Assembly: GCF_006542765.1 (NCBI RefSeq)
Contig: NZ_SKCD01000088.1
Span: 124,001 to 188,000, forward strand
Length of the DNA: 64,000 nucleotides
Direction: 5' to 3'
Origin: Paenibacillus luteus
GTDB lineage: Bacteria; Bacillota; Bacilli; Paenibacillales; Paenibacillaceae
In this document: positions 59,091 to 64,000 of the stretch, piece by piece
Position numbering within the stretch: the first letter of the stretch is position 1
Layout: the number at the start of each line of letters is the position of its first letter
The notes under the pieces: generated by a model
Told to the model about the DNA's origin: nothing
What the model saw: the letters and a program-made list of their open reading frames with translations, nothing else
Database searches by the model: none
Program-made: the position numbers and the translations under genes

Positions 59091-61070
59091 ATGATGTTAT
59101 TAGAAGCAGTCTATCACCGGCCAAAACAAAACTGGGCTTACGCCTATGACGGCAACACGCTGCACCTCCGCGTACGTACCAAAAAAAACGATGCCACGCT
59201 TGTGGAAGCGGTTGTCGGTGATAAATATGCCTGGGAGCAAACCCTAACGACCGTTCCGATGCGGATCATGTCATCTGACGCACGCTTTGATTATTGGGAA
59301 ACTGCTGTGGTCCCTCCTTTTCGCAGGCTGCGTTATGCGTTTCGCTTAATTAGCGGCTCGGAAACGGTTATTTTGACGGACAAAGGCTTTGAGGCGGAGC
59401 TGCCGGATAATTCGAATACATTTTTTGATTTCCCATATATAAATCCTGTTGATGTGTTTGAACCGCCGGCATGGGTAAAGGATGCTGTCTTCTATCAAAT
59501 TTTTCCGGAGCGATTCGCTAATGGCGATCCTTCGCTTGATCCTGCGAATGTGCTGCCATGGGGCGGCGAGCCGACTCCACAAAACTTTTTTGGCGGAGAC
59601 CTGCAAGGTGTTCTGGACCATTTGGATCATATCGCCGAGCTCGGCATTAATGCGGTTTATTTTACGCCGCTATTTGAAGCGACAACGAATCACAAATACG
59701 ATACGCAGGATTATATGAAGGTCGATCCGCATTTTGGCACCAACGAGAAGCTCAAGGAACTCGTCGATGCTTGCCACGCACGCGGTATCCGCGTCCTGCT
59801 CGATGCGGTATTCAATCACTCTGGCAAAACCTTCCCGCCATTTGTCGATGCGCAGCTGCATGGCCAGCAATCGAAATATGCGGATTGGTTCCACGTGCGC
59901 GAATGGCCGCTGCAGGTCGTGAATGGCATTCCTTCATACGAAACGTTCGCCTTCGAGCCGCTAATGCCCAAGCTGAATACCGAGCATCCCGAGGTGAAGA
60001 AGTATCTATTCGACGTTGCTCGTTACTGGATCGAGGAAATTGGCATCGACGGCTGGCGACTTGATGTTGCCAATGAGGTGGATCACCAGTTTTGGCGCGA
60101 ATTCCGTCAGACCGTTAAAGCCGTTAATTCTGAGGCTTATATTTTGGGCGAGATTTGGCATGATTCGATGATGTGGCTGCAAGGCGATCAATTCGATGCG
60201 GTCATGAATTATCCGCTTACGAACGCTGTTCTCGATTTTTTTGCCTATCAAACCATTGATGCTGCTGCATTCACAGATGCGATCGGCGCCCAGCTTGCCG
60301 CTTACCCGCAGCAGGTGACGGAGACGGCATTCAACCTGCTCGATAGCCATGATACACCGCGATTGCTTACGATTTGTGACGATAACATTGGAGCGATGAA
60401 GCTATCTTCCTTATTCCAACTAACCTATCCGGGCACGCCATGTATTTATTACGGGGATGAGGTAGGCATGAACGGCTCCGGTGATCCCGGCTGTCGCAAA
60501 TGCATGGTCTGGGACCCTGCTGAGCAAAATGCCGAGCTGCTGAGATTTTATCAGGCGGCCATTCATCTCCGCCACCGTTACTCCGCGCTCCGCAGCACGG
60601 ATATTCGCTTTGTTCATATTGGACAAGCAGGAGGAACGCTGGCCTATGAAAGACGCGAGGGCAAGCAGCGTATCCTTGTTGCCATGAACGCGCGCGCCGA
60701 AGCAGCAGACCTTCGCTTTGCCATTGAAGCGGCATCGTCCGAGAACGGCTTAACGCCATATGTCGTCGAGTTCACCGGCTTCGCGAGCAAGCAAGAAGCA
60801 ACCCTAGCGACGGATGAGGCGTTAAAAGCACCCGTCAGCACGCTTAGCGAAGAATCGACCGAAGATTTGAACGCTGAAGCCGCGTTAGACGGTTCTCAGG
60901 CTGCATCGGCTGTACAGACAGAAATCAGCCATAAAGCTTCATGGCGCGTATTGCTTTCGAGCGCTGGTGAACACTCGGAAGGAACCCTGATCTCCAGCCA
61001 TTCGGACGGTTTGCTTCAGCTCACCCTCCCTGCCTACGGCTTTATTATTTTGGAGCAAACGACCGCATAA
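59091..61070 (+). CDS. GH13 neopullulanase / cyclomaltodextrinase-type alpha-glycosidase
   Basis: 659 residues from ATG 59091 (a second ATG at 59094 is slightly better spaced from AGGAG). The CBM34-like N-terminal domain (~1-120) starts LLEAVYHRPKQNWAY. Then the GH13 barrel: YQIFPERFANGD, DAVFNHSG, nucleophile region DGWRLDVANEVDH (Asp ~324), acid/base ILGEIWHD (Glu ~354) and NLLDSHDTPRLL (Asp ~418). Members hydrolyse cyclodextrins, pullulan and maltodextrins, usually in the cytosol, consistent with no signal peptide. Normal length is ~590; the extra ~70 residues are a Ser/Ala/Glu-rich insertion in the C-terminal beta domain (~570-625). A LacI-type regulator follows. Confidence 0.92.
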   Translation: MMLLEAVYHRPKQNWAYAYDGNTLHLRVRTKKNDATLVEAVVGDKYAWEQTLTTVPMRIMSSDARFDYWETAVVPPFRRLRYAFRLISGSETVILTDKGFEAELPDNSNTFFDFPYINPVDVFEPPAWVKDAVFYQIFPERFANGDPSLDPANVLPWGGEPTPQNFFGGDLQGVLDHLDHIAELGINAVYFTPLFEATTNHKYDTQDYMKVDPHFGTNEKLKELVDACHARGIRVLLDAVFNHSGKTFPPFVDAQLHGQQSKYADWFHVREWPLQVVNGIPSYETFAFEPLMPKLNTEHPEVKKYLFDVARYWIEEIGIDGWRLDVANEVDHQFWREFRQTVKAVNSEAYILGEIWHDSMMWLQGDQFDAVMNYPLTNAVLDFFAYQTIDAAAFTDAIGAQLAAYPQQVTETAFNLLDSHDTPRLLTICDDNIGAMKLSSLFQLTYPGTPCIYYGDEVGMNGSGDPGCRKCMVWDPAEQNAELLRFYQAAIHLRHRYSALRSTDIRFVHIGQAGGTLAYERREGKQRILVAMNARAEAADLRFAIEAASSENGLTPYVVEFTGFASKQEATLATDEALKAPVSTLSEESTEDLNAEAALDGSQAASAVQTEISHKASWRVLLSSAGEHSEGTLISSHSDGLLQLTLPAYGFIILEQTTA

Positions 61071-61084
61071 CTGGTATTTGCCGC

Positions 61085-61111
61085 AAGGCAGTCCAACTTG
61101 GACTGCCTTTT
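61085..61111 (+). terminator. Terminator of the GH13 gene
   Basis: AAGGCAGTCC-AACTT-GGACTGCCTT followed by TTCTT. Confidence 0.85.
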
Positions 61112-61218
61112 CTTAATGCCAGCATGTACGCATGCACACAGCAGCTCCTCACAATAGAATCGTTATAGAATCCAGGCGAGAAACCACTAGACAATATGTA
61201 AATATCCATGCCATAATA

Positions 61219-61234
61219 ACTTAAACGATTAAGC
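61219..61234. promoter_or_regulatory. Candidate operator upstream of the LacI-type regulator
   Basis: ACTTAAACGATTAAGC matches the perfect palindrome at 62294-62309 at 14 of 16 positions, 46 nt before the regulator start. A further half-site ATTAAACGA follows at 61239-61247. Confidence 0.6.
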
Positions 61235-61279
61235 GATGATTAAACGAATCCATGCATACGGCAAAGGAGCTGAGTTCCC

Positions 61280-62203
61280 ATCAAAAAAGCAACGCTTAAG
61301 GACATCGCGAAAGCCGCTGAGGTTTCGGTCGCTACAGTGAGCTACGTGCTCAATAACGTGACCAATCAAACGATCCCGGAAGAGACCAAATGCCGAGTGT
61401 TTGAGGCCGCCAAACAATTGAATTACGTGCCCAACCTGGCAGCCCGCTCACTAGTCAAACAAAAATCCGGCTTGATTGGCATCCTTATCAACAAAAACGA
61501 GGATGACAGCATCTGGCAGCAGCTCCGTTATTCCCAATTTGTAAGCCGGCTGGAGAAGCTGTTGTCAACGAAGGGCTACCATGTTGTGCTGTTTAGCCTC
61601 GATGCTTCCGATCCAAAGCTGGACATCATATCCGAGCGCAAATTGGATGGCGTCTTTGTCGTAGATGTCAAAACGGAATATTTCCATCTAATCTCCAGCT
61701 ACTTTTCTTCAGGCGTTCCGCTAATCGTGATCGACAGCATTATCGATGATCCTTTATTTTATAAGGTTAATTATGATTATTCCGCCGCATTTTCGCACGC
61801 CTTAACCACGACAGAACGGCAGCACGGCTACCTCATTGTCGACAGCTTTAATAACTCCGAGCTTGTAGACCATATTTGCAACAGCTCAGGGATCGATCAA
61901 CGTTCCATTCACATCTTAACCAATGAATCGCAGCTCCAAGCTTTCCTTAGTCAAAATGATCATCGACCTGGCATTATCCTGAATGAGTTTGCTGCGCTTG
62001 CCGCTGCTAAATTTACAGATCCCGCTAAGTTCACTGTGATTTGTACAGCTGACTGCCCTGAGATCCTCCCTCCCTCCTCAGCACGAGTAGCCTTTCAAAC
62101 AGGCAAAGCGGAAGTAGCTTTGAAGCTCATGCTGCAGCTGCTTGCGAATCCGATGCAAGGACCCGAAAACAAATACCTTCATGTCAAACCTGCTCAATCG
62201 TAA
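61280..62203 (+). CDS. LacI-family transcriptional regulator, apparent ATC start
   Basis: 307 residues if begun at ATC (61280). The DNA-binding helix-turn-helix is intact only from there: KKATLKDIAKAAEVSVATVS, then YVLNNVTNQ, the usual first residues of the family. Upstream in frame come CCC, GTT and a TGA stop (61271-61273), so no ATG, GTG or TTG is available; the first such codon (GTG 61337) would delete half the HTH. AAAGGAG lies 10 nt before the ATC. The effector-binding domain (IGILINKNEDDS, DGVFVVDVKT, VPLIVIDSIIDDP, PGIILNEFAALAA) is somewhat shorter than usual. It follows the GH13 gene and may sense maltodextrin-type sugars, but that is inference from position only. Confidence 0.85.
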   Translation: MKKATLKDIAKAAEVSVATVSYVLNNVTNQTIPEETKCRVFEAAKQLNYVPNLAARSLVKQKSGLIGILINKNEDDSIWQQLRYSQFVSRLEKLLSTKGYHVVLFSLDASDPKLDIISERKLDGVFVVDVKTEYFHLISSYFSSGVPLIVIDSIIDDPLFYKVNYDYSAAFSHALTTTERQHGYLIVDSFNNSELVDHICNSSGIDQRSIHILTNESQLQAFLSQNDHRPGIILNEFAALAAAKFTDPAKFTVICTADCPEILPPSSARVAFQTGKAEVALKLMLQLLANPMQGPENKYLHVKPAQS

Positions 62204-62293
62204 TGCCGTAACAGCAATTCAACCTACCGCCTTCTTCAAATACTCAAGTCATTTTAAGCATGAGCAGAGTTATCTCTGCCATTCTCTACGGTT

Positions 62294-62309
62294 ACTTAAA
62301 CGTTTAAGT
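62294..62309. promoter_or_regulatory. Perfect 16-bp palindrome, candidate LacI-type operator
   Basis: ACTTAAACGTTTAAGT with a central CG, the usual form of LacI-family sites. It lies between the regulator and the MFS gene, 123 nt before the MFS start. Confidence 0.65.
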
Positions 62310-62348
62310 TATGCTTCTTCGAAAACATTGTAGATCCCTTATGTCCAC

Positions 62349-62404
62349 CCTTATTCCTTATTCCTTATTCCTTATTCCTTATTCCTTATTCCTTATACCT
62401 TATC
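62349..62404. repeat. Heptanucleotide tandem repeat before the MFS gene
   Basis: CCTTATT six times exactly (62349-62390), then CCTTATA and CCTTATC. It ends 28 bp before the MFS start, inside the probable promoter or leader. Confidence 0.93.
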
Positions 62405-62431
62405 GCAAACCAAAATCAGGAGGAATCCAAC

Positions 62432-63709
62432 ATGCTTGAATTAGCCAACAAAACAAATGAAGAGCAAGCAGCTCTCGCGCAGCAACCGTCAAAGAGCACA
62501 TCCATTTGGCGCAACCGCGCTTTTCTCGCCGTCTTTTCCAGCTACAGCCTCTCCTTGCTTGGCAACACCTTTCACAGCATCGCCATCAATCTATGGGTGC
62601 TGCAAACGACCGGCAGCGCCAAGCTCATGTCGACCGTGCTCATAACGCAGTTGATTATTAATATGGTATTTGGCTCATTCGCGGGTACGATTGCTGATCG
62701 AGTCGACCGCCGCAAGCTGATGTGGGTAACCGATATCGTCCGTTTTGTCCTCGTTGGTGCTATGGCTGTCCTTATTTATTTGCCTGATATTCCATTTCTG
62801 TATATCGTTCTCCTATCCGGGCTTGTCGCTTTTGTCGGCGTATTTCGCGGACCCGCCTTTCAAGCCTCGCTGATCGAAATCGTCGGCAAGGAGCAGCTCA
62901 CCCAAGCGGTAGGCGCCATCAGCATCTCAGACAATATGACCCGTATTATGGGCTTTGCGCTCGGCGGTATCGCCGTAGCTTTCCTCGGCGGAGCATTTGC
63001 AATCGCCATCGATGCTGCCGCCTTTCTGGTATCCGCTCTATTGCTCCTATTCGCAGGTATATTCCCTTATGCAGCAGCAAAGGATACGAGCAAGCCGCAA
63101 GCAAGCTTTAAACATGATCTAACCGACGGTTTCCGCTATGTCTGGAACAATCCCTTCGCCAAAGCTGCCGTCCTTTTGCTGCCGCTCGTCATGTTCTTCT
63201 TCCTGTCCACCTTCATGCTCATTCAGGTCATGGTCGTTCAGGTATGGCAAGCGAAGCCCTTTATCTTCGGTCTCATGGAGGCCTGTATTCCGATGGGCTA
63301 CGTCGTAGGTTCTATTCTCATCATGCGGCTCGATCAACGCTTAAAGCACCGTGGCAAATGGATTCTGGGCAGCGTACTGCTCATGGGTCCCGCCTTCGTC
63401 GCCATTGCCCAGATGCCTTCGGCCACAATTGCATTGCCGCTCATCCTGCTGGTCGGATTCCTTTTCTCCTTCAGCACAACGATTATTTTCATTGCCCTTC
63501 GTGTGGCTATTGAGCCAGCTTTGCAAGGAAGAGTATTCGGGCTGTTAGGTGCGTTGACCAGCGTCACGCCACCGATTGGCCTTGCGATCTTCTCTACTCT
63601 ATCTGATTTATACGGCCCCGCACTCATCATTACTTTAAGCGGCATCGCTATGTTCACGATTGGGATAATTGCCTACCAAAAAATGAAGACGATACGTGAA
63701 TTCAATTAA
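62432..63709 (+). CDS. MFS efflux transporter
   Basis: 425 residues, 12 predicted membrane helices in two halves. RBS CAGGAGG. N-terminal WRNRAFLAVFSSYSLSLLGN, motif A GTIADRVDRRKLMWV after TM2, GVFRGPAFQASLIEIV (TM4-5 region) and SISDNMTRIMGFALGG. This is the MefA/EntS-like drug or siderophore exporter branch. The substrate is unknown. The upstream region combines a LacI-type palindrome and an unstable-looking heptamer array. Confidence 0.88.
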   Translation: MLELANKTNEEQAALAQQPSKSTSIWRNRAFLAVFSSYSLSLLGNTFHSIAINLWVLQTTGSAKLMSTVLITQLIINMVFGSFAGTIADRVDRRKLMWVTDIVRFVLVGAMAVLIYLPDIPFLYIVLLSGLVAFVGVFRGPAFQASLIEIVGKEQLTQAVGAISISDNMTRIMGFALGGIAVAFLGGAFAIAIDAAAFLVSALLLLFAGIFPYAAAKDTSKPQASFKHDLTDGFRYVWNNPFAKAAVLLLPLVMFFFLSTFMLIQVMVVQVWQAKPFIFGLMEACIPMGYVVGSILIMRLDQRLKHRGKWILGSVLLMGPAFVAIAQMPSATIALPLILLVGFLFSFSTTIIFIALRVAIEPALQGRVFGLLGALTSVTPPIGLAIFSTLSDLYGPALIITLSGIAMFTIGIIAYQKMKTIREFN

Positions 63710-63860
63710 CTTAACGTTATATTTTCTTACTTTAAACGTAATTTCCATGATATAACCAACTTATTGTTGTGTATTTTAGACGTTATTTATGAATTATAGG
63801 ATTTTCATCATTTTTAAACCTGATAATATTAACGTATATTCCACTTAGGGGGCGAAACTA

Positions 63861-64000
63861 TTGAAGAAAACGTTAGGTTTAATAACATCTCTAGTGTTGA
63901 TTGTAGGATTGTTAGCAGCATGCGGAAGCGCAAGCAAAGATGAAGGCGGTAACAAGGCGAGCACGAAGCTGGTCGTCTATACGCCAAACAGCGAAGACAT
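63861..64000 (+). CDS. Solute-binding lipoprotein, 5' end only
   Basis: 46 codons from a TTG start (AGGGGG 8 nt upstream), cut by the right edge. Signal peptide LGLITSLVLIVGLLAAC with the lipobox Cys, then a charged linker and KLVVYTPNSED, the opening strand typical of periplasmic-binding proteins for ferric iron or similar ligands. The ligand cannot be fixed from this fragment. The transporter genes presumably follow outside the window. Confidence 0.75.
   Translation, partial: MKKTLGLITSLVLIVGLLAACGSASKDEGGNKASTKLVVYTPNSED

Overview
The window looks like a chromosome segment of a Gram-positive, spore-former-type Bacillales bacterium, most likely Paenibacillus or a close relative. This is inference from gene content: a C-terminal SLH surface protein, copper-amine-oxidase-like stalk proteins, a UPF0154/YneF protein, a Gram-positive RND exporter without outer-membrane partners, LCP and Ddl wall enzymes, a GntR/LacI-hybrid AraR, strong GGAGG ribosome binding sites and many GTG/TTG starts. 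No tRNA, rRNA, CRISPR array, phage or complete insertion sequence was seen.

Layout. 1-5097 (minus): moxR, DUF58 and TgpA-like transglutaminase operon, cut by the left edge. 5186-8663 (minus): polysaccharide deacetylase, a relic of an RNA 2'-phosphotransferase (kptA), a stalk-domain protein and a small membrane protein. 8762-15181 (minus): RND exporter, then bcp peroxiredoxin with an ABC-2 exporter. 15182-18217: repeat-rich spacer, LCP protein and glutamate-1-semialdehyde aminotransferase (plus). 18497-26448 (minus): sugar dehydrogenase lipoprotein, inositol-phosphatase-like enzyme, TauE/SafE permease, UvsE, a 1-kb repeat-rich gap, Ddl and an Amidase_6 protein. 26737-29460 (plus): aconitase. 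29714-32933: IclR regulator, alpha/beta hydrolase and a two-domain SodF-like protein. 33084-37579 (minus): folE, yneF, queG, rnhA, lepB, DUF402 and GNAT cluster. 37945-40143 (plus): sodA and a Gly-Pro-Phe repeat protein. 40238-49187 (minus): HtrA-like protease, zinc-ribbon membrane protein and a 2045-residue SLH protein. 49188-50398: repeat-rich gap. 50399-54163 (minus): araB, araD, araR with two AraR boxes. 54682-57751 (minus): galU and a two-component system. 57909-64000 (plus): trxB, GH13 neopullulanase-type enzyme, LacI-type regulator, MFS exporter, and the start of a solute-binding lipoprotein cut by the right edge.

How the genes work together. Much of the window is envelope and stress biology: wall precursor synthesis and attachment (ddl, LCP, galU), surface display (SLH protein, lepB), export (RND, ABC-2, MFS), and redox defence (sodA, SodF-like, bcp, trxB). 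The arabinose genes form a self-contained regulated unit lacking araA locally. A LacI-type regulator has matching palindromes on both sides of its gene, which suggests autoregulation and control of the MFS gene.

I did not find one clear new multi-gene system. The most notable signals are: a three-copy MITE-like family with a perfect 17-bp terminal inverted repeat in one copy; two genes (rnhA and the LacI regulator) with no ATG, GTG or TTG at the expected start, apparently starting at ATT and ATC; in-frame tandem duplication of the galU 3' end including its stop codon; a decayed duplicate of the araR 3' end; an ABC-ABC block duplication in the SLH protein; and several unusual tandem arrays.
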